DNA from: Spirochaetales bacterium
GTDB lineage: Bacteria > Spirochaetota > Spirochaetia > SZUA-6 > JAFGRV01
NCBI GenBank assembly: GCA_016930085.1
Contig: JAFGHO010000069.1
Location: 1 to 64,000, forward strand
Length of the DNA: 64,000 nucleotides
Direction of reading: 5' to 3'
Shown here: positions 42,262 to 51,530 of the stretch, one piece after another
Position numbering within the stretch: the stretch's first letter is position 1
Layout: each line of letters starts with the position of its first letter
Notes under the pieces: model-generated
What the model was told of the DNA's origin: nothing
The model's database searches: none
The model's input: only the letters and a program-made list of their open reading frames with translations
Made by a program: the position numbers and the translations under genes

Positions 42262-44079
42262 ATGTCAAAAGAAAGAGATGCATTTGTCAGCAAAAAATTG
42301 GCAGGCATGAGTTTAATGGAAAAGGTCGGTCAACTCCTCACATTCACTTGGCGGGGGACGATTCTGACGCCAAGCGGTATCGAGCAGATTACACGGCTTC
42401 AATGCGGCGGTCTTTGCCTCGAACCCTACGCACTCGAGACCTCAAAAAACCTCTACTGGGGAAACACCCAGCTGGATAAAAATTTTAAAAAACCAAAGGA
42501 TTACTTTACCATTTCAAATACCTATTTCAACGGTAAAACCTTCGGGATCAGCATCACCCCGCCGGACTACACGAAGGCACTGAATAAACTGCAGAAATTG
42601 GCGGTCAATCGCCCTTCAGGTATTCCTCTTCACATGACCATCGACTTCGAAGGCGATTTCAAAAACGATTACATGTCCGGTGGAATTCGGCAGTTCCCGG
42701 GACCGATGGGAATGGCCGCTATCGGCGATGTGAAACTGACGTACGAAATCGGCGCGACAATCGGCAGACAGCTCGCCGCCATGGGCGTCACCCAGATGTA
42801 TTCGCCGGTCTGCGACGTGAACGTGAATCCGAAAAATCCCGAAATCGGGGTGAGGGCGTTCAGCGACGATCCGGAAGTATGCGCGAAACACGCCGTTGCA
42901 TTGCTCAAAGGGTTCCAGGACAACGGTATCGCTGCCTCGGCGAAACACTTTCCCGGCAGGGGGGATTCGGCTACGGATGCCCATGATGTACTGGATGTCA
43001 TCAAATCGAGCAAATCGAGAATGCAGGAAGTCGAGCTGGTTCCGTTCAAGGCTGCGATCGATGCCGGGGTCAAAGCGATCATGACGGCCCATTCCATATA
43101 CCCGGCATATGATGCCGAATATCCCGCAACCCTTTCCGAAAAAGTGCTTACCGGCTTATTACGGGGTGAGCTTGGGTTTGACGGTGTAATCGTTTCCGAT
43201 GCTATCGGTATGGCGGCCATCCTCAAGAAATGGCCCCTCCCGCAGGCATGTGCCATGGCGATCAAGGCCGGGGTCGACACGATTCTTCTCAAGGCGGATG
43301 ATGAATCAAGGTCACAGTGTTTCTTCGGCATCAAACAGGCGGTCGAAAATGGAGAACTGTCCGAAGAAAGGCTGAACGATGCGGTCACCCGTCTTCTGAA
43401 AATGAAATACGATCAGGGGCTGTTTACCAACCCGGTCGAAAAGGATCCCGTTCAGGTACACAATACTACCGCGAGTAAACAAATCATCGATTTTTCGGCG
43501 GATGTTGCCAAAAAGGCGATGGTGGTCATGCGTGACGACAAGAAACTGCTTCCCCTGAATCCGAAACAGAAAATACTGGTTATCGAGCAGCGCATCCCGT
43601 ATGAGTTTGTCGGAAAGGATCCGTACAATCACACGCACGTGTTCTGCGAAGCGATGGTCAACCACTCGCACAATCTTATTCTGGTCGATACGGCATTCGC
43701 CGCCTTTGAAGACGAAATCGCCGAATGTCTCGAACTTGCCAAACAGGCCGACATCGTCGTGATGACCAATTATTATGCCCGTATCGTCAAAACCGGCAAC
43801 AACCAGCTTCTTGCCAGAAAACTGAAAAAAGCCGGACACAAGATCGTCGTAGTCACCAACAACCCGTACATCGAAGGAACGACTGCGGAAGCGGACGCCG
43901 TCGTCTGTCATTTCAGCGGCACTCCGGATTCGATCCGGCTTTCCACCGACCTGCTTTTCGGCAAAATAAAGCCGTGCGGAACGACAAAGGTGCCGGTAAA
44001 ACTCAGCGCGCAAAAAACGGCCCCGCCGAAAAAACTCAAGGCGTTGAAGAAAAATCCCTTTGGTTTGAGTGGTTCGTAG
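42262..44079 (+). CDS. GH3-family glycosidase, copy A
   Basis: A 605-residue GH3 enzyme of the NagZ-like branch. The KHFPGRGDSATDAH segment (228-241) matches the KHFPGHGD..DSH motif, where H241 would serve as general acid, and D313 in VIVSDAIGM is the nucleophile. The second domain (about 410-570) resembles the C-terminal sandwich of two-domain GH3 proteins. Substrates could be beta-N-acetylglucosaminides or, given the neighbours, xylosides or glucosides; family 3 is too broad to decide. There is no signal peptide. It ends in a Lys-rich tail absent from its close paralogue at 47073-48812. AAGGAG lies upstream. Confidence 0.85.
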   Translation: MSKERDAFVSKKLAGMSLMEKVGQLLTFTWRGTILTPSGIEQITRLQCGGLCLEPYALETSKNLYWGNTQLDKNFKKPKDYFTISNTYFNGKTFGISITPPDYTKALNKLQKLAVNRPSGIPLHMTIDFEGDFKNDYMSGGIRQFPGPMGMAAIGDVKLTYEIGATIGRQLAAMGVTQMYSPVCDVNVNPKNPEIGVRAFSDDPEVCAKHAVALLKGFQDNGIAASAKHFPGRGDSATDAHDVLDVIKSSKSRMQEVELVPFKAAIDAGVKAIMTAHSIYPAYDAEYPATLSEKVLTGLLRGELGFDGVIVSDAIGMAAILKKWPLPQACAMAIKAGVDTILLKADDESRSQCFFGIKQAVENGELSEERLNDAVTRLLKMKYDQGLFTNPVEKDPVQVHNTTASKQIIDFSADVAKKAMVVMRDDKKLLPLNPKQKILVIEQRIPYEFVGKDPYNHTHVFCEAMVNHSHNLILVDTAFAAFEDEIAECLELAKQADIVVMTNYYARIVKTGNNQLLARKLKKAGHKIVVVTNNPYIEGTTAEADAVVCHFSGTPDSIRLSTDLLFGKIKPCGTTKVPVKLSAQKTAPPKKLKALKKNPFGLSGS

Positions 44080-44490
44080 GAAACATTCTCTAAGGTCTCC
44101 TTTATCCGCCGTAAGTATGAGTGAATATGTAAAGGGCGGATGAAAGGATATACAATGACGACAATTGTTACATGTAAGATGAAGGAAAGCCGGCCGCGGA
44201 GAAAGCGGTTGGCTTTTCAAAACCTTCCCGTATCGACAGCAAGGTCACGCTCTTCCAGGTGGTCGTCGGTCCGTATCGGTGAAATAAATGAAAGGTGAAA
44301 ATAAACCGGGAAAAGGATTTGCCTTTTCGGCATGAATTTGAGTAACTTAACGTCGACGCCTTTCGGTCTTGAAAGACTGTTATGAAAAGCCGGATTAACG
44401 GGAGTGTAATAGCTGCACGCGGAGTGCCGTGAAACAACCCGTTTGAGGTTATCGGGATATTAATAAAAATACATAAGGAGACATTGATAC
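44080..44490. other. gene-free interval with hairpins
   Basis: These 411 bases between GH3 copy A and the GH116-like gene hold no credible gene. Visible elements are a hairpin with arms at 44098-44110 and 44135-44148 (TCCTTTATCCGCC-like), the terminator at 44187-44217, and a short stem GAAAAGG/CCTTTTC near 44310-44330. The AAGGAG ribosome site of the next gene lies just before 44491. I could not identify a convincing promoter. Confidence 0.6.
44187..44217 (+). terminator. intrinsic terminator after GH3 copy A
   Basis: AAGCCGGCCGC and GCGGTTGGCTT form an 11-bp stem (two G-U pairs in RNA) with a 7-base loop GGAGAAA, followed by TTTTC. It lies about 108 bases after the GH3 stop and would end the PfkB-GH3 transcript. 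Confidence 0.65.
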
Positions 44491-47025
44491 ATGCCAGCAT
44501 CGAACAATTTCAATGTGAAAGATATCTTTACCATTTCGGGCTCACAGATATCGGATATTTACAAAACAAACAGAATGACGGTTCATTTCCAGGGAATGTC
44601 CAAAACACTCCAGTTTCCTCAGACGATCGCCCTCCAGGGCGCCCCCACCTGTTCAATCGGCATATCACCTGAGGGCCTGTACAACCGGCTGAACGACGCG
44701 GGCAGGCTTATCCTTCTGAATCAGAACGCGATTCAGCTGGGCTCCGCGCCCTTCATCCGTATCGGCGACACCTTCACGATGCTGACAACCAGGACTCCCG
44801 TAGCCGTCGAGGGTCCGGACGATGTCCCGGCTTTGAAAAATTATTATCACGCGCCGATCGCCGAAGACAACGTCACCATTTCGATCGCGACTCCCCTTGC
44901 GGAGTTGTCCTATAAAGTTGGAACCGTCGGAGTAAAACGAAGATTTGTCTCGCCGCTTGTGTCAGGGAACAATCAGGCCCTGATGCCGATCGGCGTCGAG
45001 GAGTATGAGGTAAAGAACGCATCGAACAAATCGAGGGAAATAACCCTTGTCATTCCCAGGCCTTCCCTGGTGAATCTTCAGGAAAAAGAACTCAAGCCGA
45101 CCGATCAGGACAGTATTTATGTCTCGAGCGCACCTGTCAAAGGTCACCGGCACGAAGAGTTCACCTCGGGCTCACTCCGCGGGGTGATCATGGGAAGCCG
45201 GGAAAGTAAAAACAGAATGCTGATAGCGGTCCCCGACATTGACGGCCTCCGCATCGATGCACAACCGTATGTTCATCTGAACAGATACAAGCAGGATATG
45301 CTGTTGAACGCCGACGGTAGTTTTTATGAAAAGTACGAAGCCTGTTTCAACAACGATTACGGAGCCGCGATCAGTATTACCTTTTCCCTTGAGCCGAAAG
45401 CGTCGATCACCATACCCTTTATCGTCGTCCTCGATTTCCCGCAGCAACGATATATCGACGGGAAAATTTTTGACAGGAAATATAGTAAAAGCTTCAGCAA
45501 CGATGAAACCAGGGTAGTCGATATGGCGCAAACGGCCTACAAGCACTATCGGGAATGGTGGGACCGGACCATGAACTTTCATAGCAGGTTGTTTGAGCTT
45601 ATACGGCAAAGCCCCGCGTATAAAAAAGACAGGGGAGGCGCATTACGGGTACTCAGGCTTTTAATCAATGAATTCAGTTTTCCGTTATCGAACGCCGCGG
45701 TCTGGATCGAAGACAAAAACGGGAAGGACAAAGCCAGGTTTCTCGAGTGTTTCGATTATTCGTATATCGATCCTTCGGATGTCGACTGGTATTCGATGGT
45801 CATTCTGCTGCTTTTTCCCGAAATAGAAGAGGAACTCTGCCAGCGATTTATCGACTCGATTCTGGCGGAAGATCTGTCGGAACGCTTTTATCACTATCAC
45901 TCCTCGTTTGTCGAAGCAAGGCTTCATTACGAGATGTTTCCTGAAGAATATGAAGACGTTGTAATGACGCAGATTCGTGATACCTTCAAAGTCAAGGGAA
46001 GTGTGGCGCATGATCTGGGAATGATGCCGAAAGGCCATGCATTGAGGAATATCAGCGATTATGCCTGGTACAACAACAACTACTGGATCGACCTCTACCC
46101 CAAACTTGTCCTTCGTGTATTGCGTAATTTCAAGTTCACGGGAAACCGCGATTTTATCAAGAAAAACTGGAATACCCTCAAGTTCGGATTCGAATACCTG
46201 CAAACCCTCGATATCGACGGGGACGGCATCCCCGAAGGGAATCCCGACGAGGTAAAAAACACCTTTGATAATCTCACCTTGTTCGGTATCGATGCCTATG
46301 ATGTGACCATGTTCATGGCATGTTGTCTGGCCATGAAGAAGATGGCGATAATGATGAAGGATGCGGAAGCGGAAAAGAAATATGAAGAGGTCTACCTCAA
46401 AGTTTCTGAAATCTTCGAGAAGTTATGGAGGGACAAGACAAATCGGAAAGGCAACCGGCTTCAGTATTATATCACCTGCTATGATCCCGAGTCGGGGAAA
46501 ACAAACGAGGATGTCTGGACCAATCAACTCGATGCAATATGGTCGATGATCGCCATGGGTGAAGAGCCGTTTATCCCGGCAGAAAGAATAAAGCAGATTC
46601 TCAAAACGATCTATGTGAACAATCTCACGACGATGGGCTGGTGTATGACCAGAACAGAGGACGGAGAAGAAGTGGAATCCGAACAGGGCCAGGATGTCTA
46701 TACCACATCAAACTATGTTTTTGCACAGTTGCTTCATCATTACGGCATGACGGAAGAAAGCAAGGAAGTGTACAAAAAAATGGACAAGGTCGTATTCGAG
46801 CACGGCAACTCGCTTATTACGCCGGATAACCTTCGTGCGGAATACGAACTGGAAGACGGTGAAGAAAAAGAAGGCCCGCATTATATTGTCGCCGCTTACC
46901 CAAGGCCGGGAGCCATTTTATCCCACATCATGATACAATACATCATGGACCTCAAGCAGAAGAAAAAGATAGATGTGGTGGATCCGAAAGATCTGATTGA
47001 CTTTATTACCGGCTTGAGAAAATAA
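44491..47025 (+). CDS. GH116-like glycosidase (beta-glucosidase/xylosidase type)
   Basis: An 844-residue protein with an N-terminal beta-sandwich (about 1-330) and a C-terminal (alpha/alpha)6-type catalytic region (about 370-830). Segments resembling GH116 (non-lysosomal glucosylceramidase family) are VAHDLGMMPKGHAL, WIDLYPKLVLRVLRNFKFTG, DGDGIPEGNPDEVKNTFDN followed by FGIDAYDVTMFMACCLAM, and TNQLDAIWSM. Members cleave beta-glucosides or beta-xylosides. No signal peptide is seen. The usual DQTYD near the D-G-D-G segment is changed to VKNTFDN, so the exact family and activity are uncertain. It lies between two GH3 paralogues. Confidence 0.65.
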   Translation: MPASNNFNVKDIFTISGSQISDIYKTNRMTVHFQGMSKTLQFPQTIALQGAPTCSIGISPEGLYNRLNDAGRLILLNQNAIQLGSAPFIRIGDTFTMLTTRTPVAVEGPDDVPALKNYYHAPIAEDNVTISIATPLAELSYKVGTVGVKRRFVSPLVSGNNQALMPIGVEEYEVKNASNKSREITLVIPRPSLVNLQEKELKPTDQDSIYVSSAPVKGHRHEEFTSGSLRGVIMGSRESKNRMLIAVPDIDGLRIDAQPYVHLNRYKQDMLLNADGSFYEKYEACFNNDYGAAISITFSLEPKASITIPFIVVLDFPQQRYIDGKIFDRKYSKSFSNDETRVVDMAQTAYKHYREWWDRTMNFHSRLFELIRQSPAYKKDRGGALRVLRLLINEFSFPLSNAAVWIEDKNGKDKARFLECFDYSYIDPSDVDWYSMVILLLFPEIEEELCQRFIDSILAEDLSERFYHYHSSFVEARLHYEMFPEEYEDVVMTQIRDTFKVKGSVAHDLGMMPKGHALRNISDYAWYNNNYWIDLYPKLVLRVLRNFKFTGNRDFIKKNWNTLKFGFEYLQTLDIDGDGIPEGNPDEVKNTFDNLTLFGIDAYDVTMFMACCLAMKKMAIMMKDAEAEKKYEEVYLKVSEIFEKLWRDKTNRKGNRLQYYITCYDPESGKTNEDVWTNQLDAIWSMIAMGEEPFIPAERIKQILKTIYVNNLTTMGWCMTRTEDGEEVESEQGQDVYTTSNYVFAQLLHHYGMTEESKEVYKKMDKVVFEHGNSLITPDNLRAEYELEDGEEKEGPHYIVAAYPRPGAILSHIMIQYIMDLKQKKKIDVVDPKDLIDFITGLRK

Positions 47026-47072
47026 TACGGTGTGTGATTCTCATAGAAAAAATGCCGCGGCGACGAACGCCC

Positions 47073-48812
47073 TTATGCATTCGAGATGGGAAGCGATGCC
47101 TGCGGTTCGATTTTTCCGAAAAGGAGTTCAGCCGATACCCTGATCGAATCGGGCGAACCGCTGAAATTGCATACGACGGCGTCGGCCTCCGGGGTCGTCC
47201 CTTCCACATAGGGGTAATTGGTAACGACGACCACGGTATGTCCGGCATCTTTCAGCCGTTTGACGAGTCTCGCGTTATTGCCTGCCTTTTCGATGCGCGC
47301 GTAATAATTTGTCATCACGACCAGATCGGCCTGTTTGGCCAGCTTCAGGCATTCTTCGATTTCATCGTCCGTTGCATGAAAATCGGTATCGAGGAGAATC
47401 AGATTTCGCGACTGATTGACCATCGCTTCACAGAAAACATGTTGATGGCTGTAGGTGTCCTTGCCCAGAAAAACATAGGGGATACATTGTTCGACGACCA
47501 ATATCCGTTGATCGGGCGCAAGCGGCAGGAGATTCTCCTCGTCGCGGACGATCATAAGCGCTCTACGCGCCGCATCAAGCGACAAGTCGATCACCTCCCT
47601 GCTGCGGACGATCGCACGGGTTTTTTCCGGGTCCATCGTGCCGGCTTTCTCGAACAACCCCTGATCGTATTTCATACCCAAAAGGCGGCGGACCGAATCG
47701 TCGATCAGGGCCTCGGGAAGTTCTCCCGTTTCCACCGCGTGTTTAATACCGAAAAAACATTGTGATCTCGATTCATCGTCCGCTTTCAACAATATTTCAT
47801 TTACACCCGCCTTTATCGCCATCACGCAGGCTTTCGGAAGGGGCCATTTTTTGAGAATCGCCGCCATCCCGATCGCGTCGGAAACGATCACGCCGTCGAA
47901 CCCGAGTTCATCGCGCAAAAGACCGGTAAGAATCCTTTTCGACAAGGTCGACGGGTATTCCTGGTCATACGCGGTATAGATGGTATGCGCCGTCATCACC
48001 CCCTTGACCCCCGCATCGATAGCCGCCTTGAAGGGGCGCAACTCGACCTCGTGCATTCGTTTCATGTCGGCCCGAACGACGTCCAGAACATCATGGGCAT
48101 CGGTCGACGAGTCGCCGCGGCCCGGGAAATGTTTTGCGGTCGCGGCCAGGCCGCCGTCCTGGAATCCCCTGGTGAGGGCGGCGGCGAATTCGGCGCATAC
48201 AGCCGGATCGTCACTGAATGACCGTACCCCGATTTCGGGATTTTTCGGATTGATATTGACGTCGCACACGGGCGAATATATCTGGGTCACACCAATGGCC
48301 GACAACTGCCTGCCGATCGTCAACCCGACGTTATATGTAAGATCGAGATCGCCGGTCGCGGCCAGACCCATCGGCGGCGGAAACTGCCTGATACCGCCCG
48401 CCGTGTAATCGTTTTTAAAATCCCCCTCGAAGTCGATTGCCATATGAAGCGGAACCCCCGAAGGTCGTTCCGTTACGGCGATCTTCTGCAGCTGATTGAG
48501 AATTTCGGTGTATTCTTCCGGGGTGACGCTTATTCCCGGATTGTGATTGTTAAAATAGGTATTCGCGATGGCAAAATATCCGGGCGGTTTGACAAAATCC
48601 GGGTCGAGCTGGGAATTCCCCCAATACAGGTTCTTGCATGTTTCCTGCGTATAAGGTTCGAGGCAGAGCCCGCCCGCGTGAAGCCTCACGATCTGTTCGA
48701 TCCCGCTTGGGGTGATCAAACACCCGCGCCAGGTAAAGGTCAGCATATGGCCGACTTTTTCATCGAGACTCATACCGTCGATTTTTTGTTTGATAAATGC
48801 TTCCTTTGTCAT
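47073..48812 (-). CDS. GH3-family glycosidase, copy B
   Basis: A 579-residue paralogue of the GH3 at 42262-44079, on the opposite strand. Long blocks match, for example GGLCLEPY, KHFPGRGDS-TDAHDVLDV (227-245), LGFDGVIVSDAIGMAAILKKWPLP and KADDESRSQCFFGIK. H240 and D312 are the predicted catalytic residues. It lacks the Lys-rich tail of copy A. Predicted cytoplasmic, with the same substrate uncertainty. AAGGAG lies 11 bases before the ATG, and a good promoter is upstream. It converges on the GH116-like gene with 47 bases between. Confidence 0.85.
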   Translation of the reverse strand: MTKEAFIKQKIDGMSLDEKVGHMLTFTWRGCLITPSGIEQIVRLHAGGLCLEPYTQETCKNLYWGNSQLDPDFVKPPGYFAIANTYFNNHNPGISVTPEEYTEILNQLQKIAVTERPSGVPLHMAIDFEGDFKNDYTAGGIRQFPPPMGLAATGDLDLTYNVGLTIGRQLSAIGVTQIYSPVCDVNINPKNPEIGVRSFSDDPAVCAEFAAALTRGFQDGGLAATAKHFPGRGDSSTDAHDVLDVVRADMKRMHEVELRPFKAAIDAGVKGVMTAHTIYTAYDQEYPSTLSKRILTGLLRDELGFDGVIVSDAIGMAAILKKWPLPKACVMAIKAGVNEILLKADDESRSQCFFGIKHAVETGELPEALIDDSVRRLLGMKYDQGLFEKAGTMDPEKTRAIVRSREVIDLSLDAARRALMIVRDEENLLPLAPDQRILVVEQCIPYVFLGKDTYSHQHVFCEAMVNQSRNLILLDTDFHATDDEIEECLKLAKQADLVVMTNYYARIEKAGNNARLVKRLKDAGHTVVVVTNYPYVEGTTPEADAVVCNFSGSPDSIRVSAELLFGKIEPQASLPISNA

Positions 48813-48889
48813 ATCCGCGCCTTTCTCCTTACTGTTTCAATAACGTAGATGGTTCGTAACGTTTCATTCAATAGTTTGTTCAGACCGAT

Positions 48890-48918
48890 ATGATAGCGTA
48901 ACAGGATTTCTTTTACAA
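48890..48918 (-). promoter_or_regulatory. promoter of GH3 copy B
   Basis: On the minus strand TTGTAA (48918-48913) and TATCAT (48895-48890) at 17 bp, with a start near 48883 and a 71-base leader. The leader contains GAAACGTTAC, a weak resemblance to half of a LacI-family operator. Confidence 0.6.
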
Positions 48919-48924
48919 GTATAT

Positions 48925-50019
48925 TTATTTAAAAAGTCCCTCAAGAACGCCATGGGTTTTTTCAGCAATCGCATTCCAACCGTACTTTTCACTCAATATT
49001 TTCCGGCAGGAACAAGAAGCGGGGTTTTTCAGAGAAACGAGTATGTTTTCGTACAGAGCAGCCGCATCCCCTGTTTTAAAATACGAAATTCCGGGAATAT
49101 CGATCTCCTTATTGGCATTGATATCGCTTACGAGAACATGACAATCATAACTCAATGCTTCGAGAAGCGCGATCGGAAGTCCCTCGTGATATGAAGGCAG
49201 CACAAAAAGCCTTGCATGTGAATAAAGCTCACGTAATTTGTCTCCGCCGACATAACCCGGGAGGACACACCCCGCCTTGCGGGCAATATCTTTCAGCCGC
49301 CTGCTGTATGCCGTTTCGGGATCGGCATCTCCCGCCACAACACACTGTAATGCCATATTACGGGGCAACCTTCCGAACGCTTCAATAAGGTCATGAAATC
49401 CCTTTTCGGGGACAAGTCTTCCCACACCGAGCATATAATGTCCCGGTATAAGTCCGATCGACCGGATAAAGCCGGTCTGTTTCGTCCGATCGAGAATACA
49501 GACCCCGTTCGGGACCACCTCGATATCTTTCCGCCCGTATTTTTGCAGCAAACTGTGCTTGATCCCTTTTGAGACGGCGATTATTTTATGTGCGCAGAGG
49601 CTGCCGAACATCTCCCCGAGTCTGAGTACTCCCTTGCTTATATTTCCCCATTTCTGTCTGCGGTAATCCTGTCCATGATGGGTGAACACCACCCTGAAGC
49701 CTAAAAGACGGGCGAGGGGGACTAAAAGAGCGGGGCCGACAGCGTGAATGTGAACGGCCCTGAAACCGTGAAACCGTGCATACATGACGGCGATAAAGGT
49801 ATGAACAAATGCTTCCAGCCCCCTGATTTTCAATGCCGGTAAACCGACAAGCCCGACTCCTTTGTACCGGACAACAGGTCCAGGTGTATAAGAGCTTCTT
49901 ACGGCAAGCGTTATCTTCCAACCATATGACACAAGCCTGGGATATAATTCCCGGCAGTGTGTCTCGATTCCTCCCTGTATATCGGGTATTCCGCGTGTTC
50001 CTGTGACAAAGAATTTCAC
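48925..50019 (-). CDS. GT4-family glycosyltransferase
   Basis: A 364-residue GT-B glycosyltransferase. The N-terminal half begins FFVTGTRGIPDIQGGIETHC, typical of a GT4 subgroup in exopolysaccharide loci, with VFTHHGQDYRR further on. The C-terminal nucleotide-sugar domain has VVPNGV, LGVGRLVPEKGFHDLIEAF and the E-x7-E region HEGLPIALLEAL. Donor and acceptor are unknown. The start overlaps the radical SAM stop by four bases (ATGA), so the two proteins are translationally coupled and probably act together. Cytoplasmic or peripheral membrane. Confidence 0.85.
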   Translation of the reverse strand: MKFFVTGTRGIPDIQGGIETHCRELYPRLVSYGWKITLAVRSSYTPGPVVRYKGVGLVGLPALKIRGLEAFVHTFIAVMYARFHGFRAVHIHAVGPALLVPLARLLGFRVVFTHHGQDYRRQKWGNISKGVLRLGEMFGSLCAHKIIAVSKGIKHSLLQKYGRKDIEVVPNGVCILDRTKQTGFIRSIGLIPGHYMLGVGRLVPEKGFHDLIEAFGRLPRNMALQCVVAGDADPETAYSRRLKDIARKAGCVLPGYVGGDKLRELYSHARLFVLPSYHEGLPIALLEALSYDCHVLVSDINANKEIDIPGISYFKTGDAAALYENILVSLKNPASCSCRKILSEKYGWNAIAEKTHGVLEGLFK

Positions 50020-51116
50020 AACGGCTTTTCCTGAACCGGTTCTTCGGGATAATCCTTTCCGTTCTTTTCCCGGTGAGGGACGGGTTCATCGATACATATC
50101 GATTTTCCGGCCATCGAGCGAAGCTTGTTCCGTATCACCCATAAAAGCGGATAACGGAAGTATTTTTTCATCACGGGAGACGCCGTCCCGATCATCCAGC
50201 ATCCCCGCCTGCATGTCCTCACCAGTGCCCTTACTTTTTCCGCCTGTTCGCTTCCCCAGACGTCTCCGAAGGTCACGTTTTGTTTGATATTTCCCATACT
50301 CTCGAACCAGTATTGCGGATCGCAGCCGTTGCATGGATATATCTCACCATCCGGATCGAGAAAAAAGTTCACGGTCCCCGCTTCGCAGGGGAGGAGACGT
50401 GATTTCCCCTGCACGCATCGGATAAGGCCGCAATTGAAATAGGCCCTGAACCAGCTTTTGACGTTGTTTTCACGTAACAGACGCCCGACCAGTTCCCCGA
50501 TACAACCGCATACTTTTTCCGGCTCGCGGAACCTGTTGGAGGAGGTGTGAAAATAGAAAGAATTATGAACGACCGCAGTCGCGAACTCCATTTTCATGGC
50601 GCGAGATAATTCATAAAGAAGGAGCATCTCCTCGGCGTTCGCGTCGGAGATGGTAATCCCGAACCCGATATCCTTGATACCCATCTTTCTGAGTTCAAGA
50701 AGGACCCTCAACCCGCGGTCAAAGCCCCCCTTCCGGCCGCGAAGCCGGTCATTGACTTCGGGAAGCCCCTCGAGACTGATCCGGAACCCCACCTTCGGAT
50801 ATTTCTCTGCAAGGGCGATGGTCCGTTCGACAAACCAGCCGGACGTGGAAATCACGATCCGGTCCGCTTTACGTGAGAGACGCGCGACGAACTCACCGAG
50901 ATCTTCCCTGACAAAGGGTTCTCCTCCGGTTATATTGACAAATTTCAGGTCGGGGAGTTTCTCGCATATGTCGGGTTTGATTTCCAGTTCCGGTTTTGAC
51001 GGATGATCGTGTATCCCGCACATCGTGCACTTCATGGGGCAACGGTAGGTGAGGATGACGGCGGCTTCAAGCGGCATCGTTACTTTTTTACTTGTTCCAT
51101 GTTCACGTTTCGACAT
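50016..51116 (-). CDS. radical SAM protein with C-terminal Cys cluster
   Basis: A 366-residue enzyme with the radical SAM signature CPMKCTMC (C26, C30, C33) for the 4Fe-4S cluster, GGEP (in NITGGEPFVRED) for SAM binding, and further SAM-contact strands (RISLEG). The C-terminal half has a SPASM-like set of cysteines (CGLIRC, LPCEAG, YPCNGCDP, TCRRGC) that may hold a second cluster. Its substrate is unknown. Proteins of this layout occur beside glycosyltransferases and in peptide-modification clusters. Coupled by overlap to the GT4 gene and preceded by a small lipoprotein gene at 45 bases. Confidence 0.82.
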   Translation of the reverse strand: MSKREHGTSKKVTMPLEAAVILTYRCPMKCTMCGIHDHPSKPELEIKPDICEKLPDLKFVNITGGEPFVREDLGEFVARLSRKADRIVISTSGWFVERTIALAEKYPKVGFRISLEGLPEVNDRLRGRKGGFDRGLRVLLELRKMGIKDIGFGITISDANAEEMLLLYELSRAMKMEFATAVVHNSFYFHTSSNRFREPEKVCGCIGELVGRLLRENNVKSWFRAYFNCGLIRCVQGKSRLLPCEAGTVNFFLDPDGEIYPCNGCDPQYWFESMGNIKQNVTFGDVWGSEQAEKVRALVRTCRRGCWMIGTASPVMKKYFRYPLLWVIRNKLRSMAGKSICIDEPVPHREKNGKDYPEEPVQEKPL

Positions 51117-51161
51117 ATTCCCGCGATATTTCGAAGAATGACACCGTGTTAACGGGTGTTG

Positions 51162-51530
51162 TTAAAAATCCTGGGGGACCTTGAGACAGACAGGATTTGC
51201 GTACTGATAAAAACTGATATCGTAGTAAGCGTTTTCCACGCCCAATATCGTGCTGTCTGCTTCCAGCGTGAAATTGGTGGAATAAACACCGGGCGGCGCC
51301 GTCCAGCTGCATGATACCGTATAAGAACCGGCTTTGGTCTTGTAATACACTCCTTTTTCAAGATCAACAAGGGCGGCGGGAATATTGGGGGCGGAACATG
51401 TAAATGTCGCATCGGGCTTTTGCCCGTCATACCAGAAAAAAGAGAGATATACATCACCTTCCATGGCACATCCGCCCAATATAAGCAATAATATCGAGAA
51501 AATTACCGCACGATACATATTTCTTTTCAT
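51162..51530 (-). CDS. small lipoprotein
   Basis: A 122-residue protein with a lipoprotein signal peptide (MKRNMYRAVIFSILLLILGGC, lipidated C21). The mature part is short and strand-rich, with two Cys (FTCSAP and VSCSWT) possibly forming a disulfide. ATG 51530 is chosen because GAGGAA lies seven bases upstream; the frame opens at 51545. Function unknown. It is first in line with the radical SAM-GT4 pair on the same strand. Confidence 0.65.
   Translation of the reverse strand: MKRNMYRAVIFSILLLILGGCAMEGDVYLSFFWYDGQKPDATFTCSAPNIPAALVDLEKGVYYKTKAGSYTVSCSWTAPPGVYSTNFTLEADSTILGVENAYYDISFYQYANPVCLKVPQDF

Noticed and set aside
44098-44148. Riboswitch in the GH3-GH116 gap
   Set aside because: The hairpins there do not match any riboswitch core that I can recognise, and the strongest one looks like an intrinsic terminator.
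43312-44220. 302-codon minus-strand frame opposite GH3 copy A
   Set aside because: Antisense to a conserved GH3 gene, and a similar shadow frame recurs at 47034-47765 opposite the paralogue, as expected when two similar genes share a codon pattern.
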